Positions 1-11,365 are shown, counted from the stretch's first letter. The stretch: DNA of 64,000 nucleotides from Heterocephalus glaber (GCF_000247695.1 NW_004624734.1:11814720-11878719); one strand, 5' to 3'. Made by a program: numbers and translations. The notes: generated by a model from the sequence alone, not told the origin.

Positions 1-2310
1 TTAGCACACTCAGAAAGACGCATAGGTGGCCAGGCTGGCGCTTGGTGGCATTCAGTCCATTTTTCAAGTGAACAAGTCTCACCTGCTTTGTCACCAGTTC
101 GTTGATGAAAGTCAGCTCCTGTGGGCCTCCAAGCTGACTGGACTTTTCACAGCTTGGTGGTTGCTGTCCTTTGGGCAAACTTGGTTCTGAAGACATGGTA
201 ACCAGACATTCTAGATGACTAGGACCATTCTGCTCCATCCTCAGGTCATGTGTTCCAGTCTGTAATTTTGAAAACATGGCCACATCTCCAGAACACTTAC
301 TCTAAGTGTAGTGTAGATGCTTTGGAGTGATGTCCTGCTCCCTAATGGAAGAGATAGAAACTAATAGATCCCTTTGAGAGCGTCAGATTTGGCTCTGTGG
401 TGTTTAATTTCTGGAAAGATCTTTTTAAGGAATGGTGACATCATCAGTAAATATGAATAACTAGGTTCCCCACCAAAATGATAGTGTTCTCCCTGTAAAT
501 CATTCCAAAATTAAGTTGTTCTCAGGAACCTTTTTTTTCCATTTTCTTTGACTGCTTGATTTTTTAGTTTTTAGGCAGAAAATGAAGGTGCCCCATTTCA
601 GAACCAAACTGAGAGTTGCTATTCTTTCTGAATATCTGAGAAAATTATATTCTTCATTGGTTCTGACTTTAGAAGCATAAATTTATCTATAGTCTCTCCA
701 CCTACAAAGAAATCGTTTGGAATTGTACTGCTTTCTCACTGCATAGAAAATTAGTTTTCCCCTAGGAAAAGAGATCATCAGAACTGTTTGCACAGCTACC
801 ACTGAAACAATATTTTGGAACACATACTATTTGTGGATCTTCTTGAGGTTATAGAATACCTTTTAATCAAAATCTACTAATACTTTCTCTGAAAATGAAA
901 AAAAAAAAACAATGCATTTGATATAACTTGAAAATCTCTCCCAAACAGTATTTGTTGTATTTTATTTTGTTCTCTTCCAGGCATTGGTCTCAGTATGAAA
1001 CATTTATAGCAAATAAAGGGAGACCATTTACAGCAGGTGTCTTAGAGTCCCTTTTGTTGGGCTCAAAGGCACTGCGTAAAGAAAAACTTAGAATGAAATC
1101 TTCAAAAGCAGGCTTATTTCCATAAGAGCTGACTCACCTTGTAGGAAGTGGCTTGTCTTAGATATTCTTATTTCTTTCTGACATTTAAGAGCCAGGAGTT
1201 TTAAAGTGAGTAATTTCTGTTGGGTGGCTAGAAGTAAATGCCTTAGCCTCACACAAAAAGAAAGCATTTTGCCTCATTAGCGAGAGGAAGGTATGCCCGT
1301 GGCCTTTGTGAATGTCAGTCAGGAAGATACACATCAGCCAGGGGACAAGGGACTCTGGAAACATAAGCACCACTTTCACAGGGAAGACTGGGGGGCCCTT
1401 TCTCTGCTTCTGGGGACCGATGGGCTTGGCGACTTCTGTTAATTAGCAGGAGGGGAGAGAGCAGGTGAAATTTAACTTTATTGATTCCGAACGCCCTATT
1501 ACAGAAAAAAAAGGAAAATAAGCTGGCTCTTGAGCCTCTATTGTATGTGGTATGTATGGAGAAATCTGTGGAGAAATTGAACTTCAGAAGTAATGAAAAC
1601 AAGTTGCTATGAAGAGCATTTGACTCTGGAGAGATGAGATGAGTAAGCTTGGCTGCACCTGATATATTTCTGTGCTAAGCAGCTGAGATGTGAAATTGGC
1701 AAGGTGTTCTCTTCAGTCCTCTGTGGCAATATCATCTAAAGTAAAACTCAGCTTCCTTCTTGTCTTCTCTCGTGCATCTGCTTCGTGCTTCCCTTTACAA
1801 GATTGAATTAGTCTTTGCGATCTGTTCCATGAAGCCACCACATAGGGATTTGAATGTTGCTCAGAGAGAGAGGAAAAATGAGATGTATCTCCGTGGGATG
1901 GCTAGAACTCGATGACACTATTTAGTAATGGAAAATGCAGGGCTGAGAATGTTCTCCCACTCTTGAATGTAGAGCAGAGCAGGATCACAGTAGACAGCAG
2001 GCTCCCACTTGATGGTTGCTGCTGCTGTGTCTGCCACCGGGACCTCTGTGAGCCTGAGACCAAGGGACAGTCCCTGCTTTGCCTCAGCCCCCAAAGCTTC
2101 CCCAGAGACTGCCAGGTTCACACTACCATGTGCTGCGATGCTCCGGGGATTTTGAGTACATAACCGGAGGTGACAAGCCCCTCCCTCGCTTCTGGCCTCC
2201 AGAAGGCAAACTGTGAGGAGCAGGGGGCCTAGGTGGCTTCTGTACCACACCTTGACGGGATGTGCATGGACTGGCTCACCATCTGTTTCTCTCTCCCATG
2301 TTGCTTTCAG
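1..2310 (+). other. TTC7B: Intron upstream of exon a (5' end outside the window)
   Basis: No coding exon is recognised here. The TTC7B segment that should precede exon a (a Glu/Leu-rich helix) was looked for and not found, so this is intron. There is a short A-run near 899-911, but I recognise no clear transposon. The branch region and acceptor for exon a are at the end: a mixed pyrimidine stretch, then TTGCTTTCAG ending at 2310. Confidence 0.7.
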
Positions 2311-2448
2311 GCCAACCGGGACGCTGTGCTGAGCAGGATACCTGAGCACAAAACTGACCGCCTCATCAGTCTGCAGAGCGCATCTGTGGTCTACGATTTG
2401 CTGACCATTGCTCTTGGGAGAAGAGGCCAGTATGAGATGCTGTCGGAG
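2311..2448 (+). CDS. TTC7B: TTC7B exon a (46 codons, phase 0 to 0)
   Basis: The exon encodes 46 residues, starting [14 protein letters not shown] and ending [11 protein letters not shown] (window residues 1-46). It follows acceptor TTGCTTTCAG and ends at GAG|GTATAA. The second half ([21 protein letters not shown]) looks like the first helix and turn of a TPR-type hairpin that continues in exon b. The donor is weaker than the others in the gene (GTATAA rather than GTRAGT), and an in-frame stop (TAA) comes four bases into the intron, so retention would end the protein at once. The exon is a multiple of three, so skipping it would keep the frame. The family role is scaffolding of the PI4KA complex; any specific contact of this segment is not visible from sequence. 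Confidence 0.93.
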
Positions 2449-3142
2449 GTATAACTGCTGAGGCTGGTTGGCTTCCAGCATGGGGTGGTGGCTGGATGCC
2501 TCCAGGAGCCAAGAGACCTGGTCCTGGATCCCTTCTTTCACTGCCAACCTTGTGAATTCGTTCGGTCATTTAACTTTGGTTTCCTCTCTGTAAAAGGAAG
2601 TAGGCTAAATGATAATGTGGTGGAATTGATCCACAGTCTCTTACCACACGTGGTCCATCATTCCCAAGGCTGCGAGTGTGTGGGAGGGAAGGGCAGCATT
2701 TCTCAGGCAGTTTCTCTTCCAGTGTAATTTCCATCACAACCAAAGTCGTCCATCTGTGATATTAATTTCCTCATAAAAGTTTTATTTAAAATGTCAGTGT
2801 ATAACTCCTGGTGACTTGGCAGTAGCAAGCACATGTGCCATGCCTAGCAGGTAGGGACGTTTCAGGTAAGGGTAGATGCTATCTTTATTTAGGATGTTTT
2901 ACTTGGTCACAAGGCATCCCATGGATTACAGATCTTGTGCAAGGTTCCATCATCTTCTCAACCTCTCAGCTTCTAGGAAATACTCAGGGCGGAAGCTTTA
3001 CTGTGTCAGTTTCAGCGGGAGCTGGTTCATCTGGGCTATGGTTATGTGTTATTAAGTTCCTGCCTAGAGTACCAGATTCTACCTTGGAAGGGCTGAATAA
3101 ATAAGGAAACCATTTTATCTTCTCTTTAGCAAAATGAGGAAG

Positions 3143-3179
3143 AAAGAAAGAAAAGAAGGAAAGAGAGAGAGAAAAGGAG
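3143..3179 (+). repeat. Purine-rich (GAAA)n-like low-complexity tract
   Basis: About 37 bases consist almost only of A and G in GAAA/GAGA arrangement. It is a simple low-complexity stretch inside the intron, and no function is implied. Confidence 0.7.
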
Positions 3180-4261
3180 CCCATTTTGTTAAAATGAACT
3201 TTTCCATGTTATTTATCTCTCTCTTTCTAAATTTATACCCATTGCAACAGCCTCTGGGCACAAGGACAGGGAATGAAATACAGTAACAGATTGGCTGAAA
3301 TCAGATAAGTGCTCAACTCACCCTCCAGCCTGCCAGTGCCTCGCCACATTAGGCAGGAACCTTGGGAACAGATGAGCCTGCGTAGCTTGAATCTTTTTTT
3401 AGTCTTTGGTTTGGTGACTACATGGGGCAATGGTTACTCAGCCTTCCAAAAAAACAAAACAAAACAAAGCAAAAACCACACAAACTCTCAAAAAGTGGCT
3501 AGATTATGCAGTGTGTCCAGATGCCCCGGCACACATGGCCTACCCCACTGAGACTCAGTTCAGGCGTGGATTGGCCCAGATTGGTCCAAGCCCTCTCTGG
3601 GTGCCTTGGTTTCCAGGGCCGCCTCCTCCTGACCAGCGGGTCCACTGCACAGCCTGTCTGTGAGGTCAGTGCCACCAGCTCACAGCTGAGTTAAGGTGAA
3701 CTTCCTTTCAGACAAACCACTTGACCCCTCCCTAGGCCATAGTGCGTGTGGTTCATCCCCTCATATAGCAATGTAGCCTTTCCATCACATCTGAAACAGT
3801 GTGAGGAGCCCAAGATGGCCAGCTTGGTGGACAGCCTGCAGGGCCCCTGCCCATTAGCTTGTCATTCTGTGAATGGCTCTGCGGGGGTGGTTGTCCCCTT
3901 AGCAGCATTCCTCTGAAAGCCAGCAGCTCCATGTATGTGGATCCTCCCGGCACAGAATCCCAGAACCTTGTTTTCACTCCAGTGACTTTCACCTTGATGT
4001 CACATGTGGCTTCCACCTTGTGCTGGTGACCTGATGCCCAGGTCACTGGATAGTCTGGTTGCAGGAGCCTCTGCAGTTCAGAATGTCACCCGCTAGTCAC
4101 ATTTAAAATAATGGAGACAGTGCCAAAGTCTGCCTCAAATATTTTGGAGTGATAGGGTGGAAGGAAAGGAATGTACCACTGTGGAGCCCTTGGAGCCTTT
4201 TGGATTTTGTGCCATATCTGTGTTTAATGTATTAAAAATATAAATCAATTGATAAATAAAA

Positions 4262-4400
4262 CAGAGGACGTGCATTTCTTCAACACACATATGCACTGTC
4301 ACCTGCTCTGAGCCAGGGTGTGTGATTAAGGCCAGGGATACAGCCATGAGCAAGCCCGGCCCTGGCCACAAGCTGCTGCCAGTCTAGAGGGCAGCACCAT
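4262..4400 (+). repeat. Probable L2 (or MIR-related) remnant, sense
   Basis: The wording TTCAACACACATATGCACTG, then CTGAGCCAGGGTGTG, then GGGATACAGCCATGAGCAAG follows the familiar order of the L2 segment ending in a 'dynamic' tumble of ACAGC.GTGAACAAG. It is diverged and the ends are uncertain. Confidence 0.4.
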
Positions 4401-4649
4401 CTGCAAGCGGTTACCACCTGTGTGGTTGACCCAGGGAAGGCTCAGCACAGGCTCTGCATCCATTGATGAGGGCCTTGAATTTGGCTTTGGCCTTTCCTGC
4501 CCTACTTTAGGCAGTCAGAACCCCCCACCCCCCCGCAAACTTGTGACAACCATGCCATCTCAGATCTAAGACAGTGGATGTTGTATGAAGAAGAAGGCTC
4601 ACAGCATTGTGAGGCTTCCAGTACACCCTCGATGTCTTGATTACCACGG

Positions 4650-4702
4650 AGGGGGCTGGGCTGGGCTGGGCGGGGCTGGGCTGGGCTGGGCTGGGCTGGG
4701 CT
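4650..4702 (+). repeat. (GGGCT)n pentanucleotide minisatellite
   Basis: There are about ten tandem copies of a GGGCT/CTGGG unit with one GCGGGG variant in the middle. G-triplets are separated by only two bases, so the + strand (the pre-mRNA strand) fits the usual G-quadruplex pattern with short loops. Confidence 0.92.
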
Positions 4703-4854
4703 CACCCAGTGTGAGCGAGGAGCCTCTCTCCCTCTGTCCAAGACTGCATTTTCTTAGACTGGCTGCTTTCCACTTTTCCTCATTTACTGGGGTTTTCTTG
4801 AATCCATTTGCCTTTCCACTTTCTCAGGACTTTTAAGTTAAAGGGTAATTGGAT

Positions 4855-5676
4855 GTTTTTAAGTTGAAACAAAATTCATATAACAAATTTAACCATTTAA
4901 AAGTATGTGATTCAGTGGCATTTAGTATGTTCACACTATTGTGCAGCCGTGTTAGTCAGCTTTGTGTCACCATAATGAAATATCTCACACAGGCTGCTTA
5001 CAAAGCAGAGGAAGTTTACTTAGCTCGCAGTTTTGGAGGCTCGGAGTCCCAACAGCATAACCTGGGCTCTATGGAGAGAGCCGCCCACTGGCTGCTTGTC
5101 CTCATAATTGGAGCATTGTCACTGCATGCAGGGACAAGCAAGTGACTGCATCCCAACCCAGGAGCAGGAGGATGGGCAGGGCCAGGCATGCTCATTTTAT
5201 AGCAGCCCTCACACCCCAGGGACCAAAGGACCCACCTCCCAAGTGTTCCACCATCTCTCAACAGCCCTACCCAGACCAAGCTGCTACTCACAATGGACCC
5301 TGAGGATATTCAAGTCACACCCAAATCATAGCAGCAACCATCACTTCTAATTCCCAAACATCTTCATCACCCTAAAAGAAAACTTTATACTCATTAAGGA
5401 ATCACTCCACATTCCGCCCTCAGTCATCTATTTTCTGTCTCTATGTTCTTATCTATTTGGGGTATTTCATATAAATAGAATTATCTAATCTGTGACCTTT
5501 CACATCTGTCTTCTTTCAGTTGGCATCATGTTTTCAAGGTTATCCACAGTATGGCATCTACCAGTATTAGCATTTCACCCCTTCTGTGGCTGAATAACGA
5601 TCCATTGTGTGGATATACCACAATTTGTTTATTCACTCATCAGTTGATGGACACGTGGGTTTAAAATCTAGTTACC
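4855..5676 (-). mobile_element. L1 3'-end fragment, antisense to TTC7B, split by an LTR
   Basis: The minus strand carries L1 3' UTR and late ORF2 wording. The + strand reads ACAAATTTAACCATTTAAAAG before the LTR. After it come the TTCCCAAACATCTTCATCACC segment and the familiar TGGCTGAATAACGATCCATTG-type stretch at about 5588. The two halves (to 4947 and from 5331) are contiguous in L1 order once the LTR at 4948-5330 is removed. No open reading frame survives. Confidence 0.75.
4948..5330 (-). mobile_element. Solo LTR of MaLR (ERVL-MaLR) type, nested in L1
   Basis: The segment starts GTGTTAGTCAG and ends ACACCCAAATCATA, which is the reverse complement of the start expected for a MaLR LTR (TGATATGGTTTGGGTGT-like). 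A GCAGC pentamer flanks both sides (4943-4947 and 5331-5335), as expected for the 5 bp duplication of an LTR element. It holds no internal viral genes. The exact subfamily (MST/THE1/MLT1 type) is not resolved. Confidence 0.6.
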
Positions 5677-5740
5677 TTCATAGCAGCACTATTCCCATCA
5701 GCCAAAAAGGAAATGACCTATGTGTCTCACAGATGTTAGC
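5677..5740 (+). mobile_element. Inverted L1 ORF2 piece (probable 5' inversion)
   Basis: Directly after the antisense L1 stops near GGACACGTGGGTTT, the + strand reads CATAGCAGCACTATTCCCAT and then CAGCCAAAAAGG. This is the sense-strand L1 text for the block that should come next in the antisense copy. The order and flip fit the twin-priming 5' inversion known for L1. Confidence 0.5.
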
Positions 5741-6103
5741 ATCATTTTTTTCATCCTTGTTGTGGTATATTCTTTTTCTCTGTCTTCATGCACTGTCACC
5801 AGAGTGATAGTTACAAAACCCAGGACAGCATGCTGCCCTTCTATTCAGAAACAGTCAGTGACACCCCCCCCTTTCTCTTTTCATTTTCCTTTTCATTATT
5901 TGTCTTTCTGCCATATCCAATGGTCCTGAAGGCACCTTGAAGGATCAGTGTATACAAATATATGTCAATAAATCACTTAGAATCCAGCTGTCCTGAGATA
6001 GCTGACTGCCTATTGACATTTTAGAGGCCATCTTTTCACTCATCTTTATGAATAAATGCATGAACATTGTGTAAGTTTTAAGGAATGGGGCAATATCATT
6101 CAT

Positions 6104-6321
6104 GTTTGTTTTTGTGGTGCTGGAGCTTGAACCCAGGGTCTCACACATGCTACACAAAGACTTTACCGCTGAGCTACATTTCTAGCCCTTTGTATTATTC
6201 ATTTTTAAAATTTTGAGGCAAGGTCTTGCAAAATTGCCCAGACTAATGTCAAACTTGTGATCCTCCCACTCCAGCCTCCCAAGTAGCTAGGGTTATAGGT
6301 GTAAGCCACTACACCTAGCTC
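6104..6321 (-). mobile_element. B1-ID chimeric SINE, antisense
   Basis: On the + strand an ID unit comes first (GAACCCAGGGTCTCACACATG, CGCTGAGCTACATTTCTAGCCC). A T-rich joint follows, then a 7SL/B1-like unit (GGCAAGGTCTTGC, CTCCCACTCCAGCCTCCCAAG, GCCACTACACCTAGCTCA). Read on the minus strand it is B1 followed by ID. It is old, with many substitutions and no coding content. Confidence 0.75.
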
Positions 6322-6429
6322 ATACACATTTCATTGTAGATATTCTCCATCTCTCTTCTCCCTTCCATTGCCACACTGCCCATCCTGCCCTGCATACTGA
6401 AAACCCAGATCACCAACCTAGCATGTCCT

Positions 6430-6990
6430 TGGGCATAGTCCTCTAGGGTCAGTGTTACCGGGTAGCTCCTTCTAAAAGTGGCTCGCCAACTAAATGTTGC
6501 CAGTTTCTGGGTTGCTCGCCTCTTCTTCTGGAGTTAAGATTCCAAGTTCTTCATGTCTCGAACAAAGAATTGAACAAAACGAGCAAAAAGCAGTGGCCAA
6601 GTTTCTTGGAGAAAGTAAAAGTGAAGAGTGAGGGAGAAACTGGCTCTGCAGAGAGAGCTTGGGCCGAGTAAAAGGAGAAAAACTAATAAAAAGGACACCC
6701 TAGAGAAAGCATGTCAGGCTACTGTGAAGAAAGTCACTATAGCAAGCTCTTCTTGGTGTCTGTGTCTTTATGCTGTCCAAATCTCGAGAAAACCCAAGAG
6801 AACTTCTACATGTGGGTCCTGAGAGGTGGCGCTAGGATCCCATGGCTCAGGCTGACGTCAGGTCTAGGCCATCCTATTGAAAACCTGCTCAAGTTCTTGA
6901 GAAGTCCATGTGCAAGGCTTTAGGAATTGTTCTGCATGTGTCCCAGGATCGTTCTAGTTAACAGGTCCTGCCTACTTCCCCAGCCAGCTT
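6430..6990. other. Unclassified stretch, possibly LTR-like
   Basis: The A/G-rich block with AACAAAACGAGCAAAAAGCAG and repeated GAGAAA wording, followed by a GC-richer tail, resembles some LTRs in style. I cannot name a family and see no terminal duplication. It contains no credible exon. Confidence 0.2.
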
Positions 6991-7019
6991 TTCCATGTCC
7001 TAAACTTTATCTCAAGAGG

Positions 7020-7215
7020 GCTTTGGTTTGAGTTCTGGATCTACCACTTAACAGTTGTGTGATCCTGGGCAATTCATTAGCCTCATATGTCTCAGGTTTT
7101 TTCTGTAAAATAGGGATAATACTTGTGCATACTTCAACAGGCATGAGGGTAACATTCATTAATCCATGTAAAGTACTCAGAGCCTAGCACATGAGCTTAT
7201 CAAATGACATCTGTA
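7020..7215 (+). repeat. MIR SINE, sense
   Basis: The order of MIR landmarks is clear: GGATCTACCACTTAACAG, GTGTGATCCTGGGCAATTCA, a CTCAGGTTTTTTCTGTAAAA segment, ATAGGGATAATACTTG, and TCAGAGCCTAGCACATGAG at the 3' end. MIR is an ancient tRNA-derived SINE shared by mammals. Confidence 0.85.
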
Positions 7216-7285
7216 TGCTATTGCTGCTGCAGTTACCACCACTATATACCTAGGAGTTACCAGGCACAGGGGAAACAACAAAGTA

Positions 7286-7482
7286 CAGTGGACACTTGAC
7301 TTACAAACTCATCAGTTCCAAGGGCTGGTTGTAACTCAAGTCAAGGTTGTAAGTCAATGTAGCTGAGCTTTGGATGTTTACCTGGGTACACAATATAGAT
7401 AACGAGGCAGATGAATCTTTCATTAACCTAATTAACCCAAGTTCTCCATGCATCAGGCCGGTTGTAACTTGAGAATCCACTG
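7286..7482. mobile_element. Tigger-like MITE with TA target duplication
   Basis: A 197 bp element has terminal inverted repeats: left CAGTGGACACTTGACTTACAA and, on the opposite strand, right CAGTGGATTCTCAAGTTACAA. It is flanked by TA on both sides (7284-7285 and 7483-7484), as for Tc1/mariner-Tigger elements. It has no transposase and is non-autonomous. Confidence 0.75.
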
Positions 7483-7668
7483 TATGTGAAATAAGCTATT
7501 TTGCCCTTAAGAAGTTTCCTATCTAGTTACTGAGACCAAACAGAAACACATGGAAAGATAACTCAGCTAGAGAAGACTTAATAGTACAGGAATAGGCTAG
7601 TTGCAGCAGAATTTCAGATGGGCGTGTTCTGGTCAGAGATTATGGGCCGCTGATACAGAAATTAAATA

Positions 7669-8198
7669 TAGTAATCCCTCATCTCTGCAGTTTTGCTCTC
7701 TGTAGTTTCAGCTTCCTGTGGTTAACCTTGGTCTAAAAATATTAAATGGAAAATTGTAGTAGAAATAAACAGTTACGTTTAAAATTGCATGCTGTTCTGA
7801 GTGGCACGGTGAAATCTTGCATTGTCCTACCTACAAAGGGGAGAGACAAAAAGGGACCAGGGCGAGTCATCCTCATGGGCAGTGTATCCGTGCTCCATAC
7901 ACTGTGTGTCTGCTAGTCACTTAGTGGCTGTCTTGGCCACAGGTTGACTGGCATAGTATCATGGTGCTTGTGTTCAGGTAACCCTTATTTTACCTAATGA
8001 TGGCCCCGAAGCACAAAACTAGTGTTGCAAAGGATGCGAGGGCAGAAAACATGGAAGGCAGAAAACTGCTTTCTGGCAGTGCTGCAGGGCCTGTAGGAAG
8101 AAACCCAGTATACACGGGGCTTGGTACTATCCACTGCTTCAGGCCTCCATTGGTGGCCATGGAACGTGTCCCCTATGGATAAGGTGGGGGATGACTAG
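7669..8198. mobile_element. Tigger-type DNA transposon remnant
   Basis: The left end (TAGTAATCCCTCATC) matches the reverse complement of the right end (TAGTCATCCCCCACC). Internal landmarks typical of this group are present: CTGTGGTTAACCTTGGTC near the left, then AATGATGGCCCCGAAGCAC, and CAGGCCTCCATTGGTGGCCATGGAAC split near the right. Only about 530 bp remain, so most of the transposase is gone; the short open stretch at 7997-8182 is not a gene. Confidence 0.65.
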
Positions 8199-10019
8199 TT
8201 TAGGGGGACAGAACACCCTTCCTCACCACATTGTGGAGGTGTGAAGGGATCAACCTGAGGGGCCAGGCTGGTAGAGATGTTGGAAAGAAGGCTGGGGCTG
8301 GGCTGTCCACATAACTACCTGTCCACAGTCCTTACTTGTGCCCCTCACAGGTGGGCTCCAGCCCCATCATCCTGTGGCTGATCTGTGAGCCGGTCGGTCC
8401 TCTCTCTCGGAAGTGATAAAGACATCTTCCTTCATGCAGGTGGAGGCTTTTGTAAACATGAGGTCACAGCTTCAGGCTGTGATGAGAGAAGAGCTTCTGT
8501 CTCTGAACTTTCCTTCCTTCTCTGTCCCCAGCAACACTGACATGTCCACATCAGGACACTTTGCTTCTTCTCCTGGGTTGACCTGGACTTCTAAGCACCC
8601 AAAGGGAAGAGGGGACAGTGCTCTGCTGTGATCGCCAGCGTGTTCTCTTTCCTCCTGACCCCCTTGGACAGTGGGTGCATGGTGCAGTACTGGCAGAGCC
8701 AGCTGTGAAGAGCTGCACTTGGGGACACTGTTCTGTCCCTGTCCCTTTCTTCTGCAGAGACAGGAGGCTGCTCTTCCAGCTCAAGGCTGGCTGTCATGGC
8801 ATGTGCCCACCTCAAGCCTTTCTTTCCTTGGCACTGTTCAGCCAGATTCTGGGCCCAGAGCATTGAGCAGCGGAAATGCAAACCCAAGGTTTACCATGGC
8901 CTCTGTCCGACAGGTTTAAATATAAGCACAATGTTTACCGTCTCTCCAGTGCTATGCATTTTCATGGTTTTGTAAAGACTAATTGTGAGCCCTGCTGAAA
9001 GGTTCGTGTAGGAAGGAACTCTTCTTTTTTCCCCTTCAATTTAAACAGCAGCACTAGTTGGCATGGCAACCTGCGCTATTAAAAGTAAAGCAATAAGTAT
9101 GGCTTCCTCTGTTTTTGAGAATGAACCCAAGCTGCTAAGAAGGTTTGTTTCTCAAATTTGACTATTAATGGCTCCATTTTGACAGCATATTATGGGGTCC
9201 TTTCTGAAGGCTGTGTATGTCCCCCTACATAAACATGGCAGCTTTAAAGACAGAAGTGGTATTTTTATCTTTCCTGTTGAACTTATGTTCATTTGTTTAT
9301 GGTAAATTGCAACAACACTATATTCTGTGGGTACAACTGTCTGGGTAGTGATTGTACCAAAGGGACATTTGCACTTCCCCAACCTAAATGCTAATTTGTT
9401 CAGGGAACATTGTGAAAAGTACCACATGTCTCGCTAAGCCTGCCTAATGGGCCATCATTTGCTAATTTACTTTGGAGCTGGGCATCTCATGCAGCCGTTG
9501 TTGCGGCACAGACTCCGCCTTGACCTAGCGCCAAGGTCCCCGGAGGGCATCAGTGGCTGTGAGTGACCCTGGTGGAGCCGCAGATGTTTGACTCAGGATG
9601 GGTGTTCAGTAAAACCTGCTTCACAACCTGCTCCCCTTTCCAGGATTTAGAGGTAGACTGGTCCTTGATGTGCCGTGAATGTGCCTTCCCCATGCAGGTC
9701 CGGAGGCTAAAGGTCATTCTGTGGAAATTAGGCAGCAGAGTGCCAGATGGGCCCAGCTTAGGGCAGAGCCTCAGATAGATCTCAATTCTGGGCTGGCTTT
9801 GTGATCAACCTGGTAGAGACCAACAATGTCATTTTTGTGTGACAGCCTGTCCTGAAGAATCTCAGCCCCAACACAGGGACTGATACCTGCATTCCCACAT
9901 TATGGAAGCATTTTTTTAATGAAATGTTGCTTTCTTCCTGTGGCCCTCAGTGAAAATGCCTGCACTCTTGGGAGGAACAGGGGTTTAAACACTTAAGGTG
10001 GTTCAGTTCAGAGAAACCA

Positions 10020-11365
10020 GCATCCAGGTATATAACTCATGTTTTGTTTTTTGCTTCTTAAAAGTTTTTAAAGTATGCCATTTTAATCTTTTTAAAAGGT
10101 ACAACTCAATGCATTCCATTTTTCTCCTTGATGTACAACTACCATCACTATTTCTAAGCTTTTCTGTCCTCTCAAAGAGAAACTCTATAACCAGTAAGCA
10201 ATGGTTCTGCATTCTCTCCTCCACTTCATACTCTGGCAAACTCTAATCTTCTTTCTATCTCTATGCATTTGCCAATTCCAGGTGTCTGGTATAAAACGGA
10301 ATCATACAATACTCTTTTATGTCTGGCTTATTTCACTTAGCTAATACTTTTTTTTTTTTTTTGATACCAGGGATCGAACTCAGGTCCTTACGCTTGCGTA
10401 ACAGGCGGCAAAACCACTGAGCTAAATCCCCAGCCCCACTTAGCTAATACTTTAAAGGTTCAGCCATGCTATGATAGTACATCTAGTAGCATGCATCAGA
10501 ACTTTATTCACTTTTGGGGGATTGTATACATGTGCCACATTTTTTTTACCCATTAATTTATTACTGGGTTGTGGATTATTGCCATATTTTGGCTATTGTG
10601 AATATGTAGTAAACATTGGCATACATGTATCTGAGTTCTTTTCAGTTCTTTTGAATATACACCTAGGAGTGGAACTGCTAGGTCATATGGTAATTCTGGG
10701 GTTAACTTTTTGGGAAGCTGCCAAGCTGTTTTCATAGTGACTATACCATTTCACATTCCACTGCCATGCTCAAGGGTTCCAGTTTTCCACATCCTCACCA
10801 ACACTTGTTATTTTGATTATAGTCATCCTAGTAGGTATTAAGTGCTATCTCATTGTGAATTAGATTTGTGTTCCCCTAGTGACTAACAATATTGAGCAGT
10901 TTTTCATGTGCTTATTGGCAGTTTGTGTATCTTTGAAGAAATGACTGTTTAAATCCTGGTTTATTTTAAAATTGTTTTTATTTGTGGTTTATTTATCATT
11001 ACAATTATTCTTTATTATACATGATAAACTCTTTATCAGATTCATGATTTGCCAGTATTTTCTTCCATTCTGTATGTTGTCAGTTTACTTTTTTGATAAT
11101 GTTCTTTGATGCATAAAAGGTTTTAATTTTGATTAAACCCAGTAAGTCTTCTGTTGCTCCTGTTCTTGCTGTCATATCTAAGACTCCATTGCCAGATCCA
11201 AGGTCGTGAAGACTTACCCTTATGTTTTCCTCTATGAGTTTTTACTCCTATATAGGCTTTTGATCCATTTTGAGTTAATTTTGTATATGGTATGAGGTAA
11301 AGCTCCACTTTATTTTTTTGCTTGTGGGAATCCAGTAATTTCAACACTTTGCTCAAGAGAAACAA
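10020..11365 (-). mobile_element. L1 3' portion, antisense to TTC7B
   Basis: The reverse strand carries L1 3' UTR and the last part of ORF2. Landmarks on the + strand are TTGCCATATTTTGGCTATTG, TGGAACTGCTAGGTCATATG, CTCACCAACACTTGTTATTT and TTTTGAGTTAATTTTGTATA. Stops break all frames. An ID SINE at 10351-10436 interrupts it. It is 5'-truncated near 11365. Confidence 0.8.
10351..10436 (-). mobile_element. ID-type SINE, antisense, with intact target duplication
   Basis: The + strand shows a T-run, then GATACCAGGGATCGAACTCA, CTTGCGTAACAGGCGG and GAGCTAAATCCCCAGCCC, the reverse of the tRNA-like ID core with its A and B boxes. A perfect 17 bp duplication (CACTTAGCTAATACTTT) flanks it at 10334-10350 and 10437-10453. 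The insertion is younger than the L1 it sits in. Confidence 0.92.

Noticed and set aside
928..1125. Possible exon after TCTTCCAG near 980
   Set aside because: An acceptor-like motif is present but the translation does not match TTC7B and no suitable donor keeps the frame into exon a.
1918..2547. Longest minus-strand open frame (209 codons) opposite exon a
   Set aside because: It is antisense to a real TTC7B exon, has no recognisable domain, and is rich in the low-complexity wording expected from the reverse of GC-rich coding sequence.
2864..2882. TTCAG|GTAAG, a motif resembling a recursive splice site
   Set aside because: There is no pyrimidine tract before it (preceding bases are GTAGGGACG), and it lies only 420 bases into a 15.6 kb intron.
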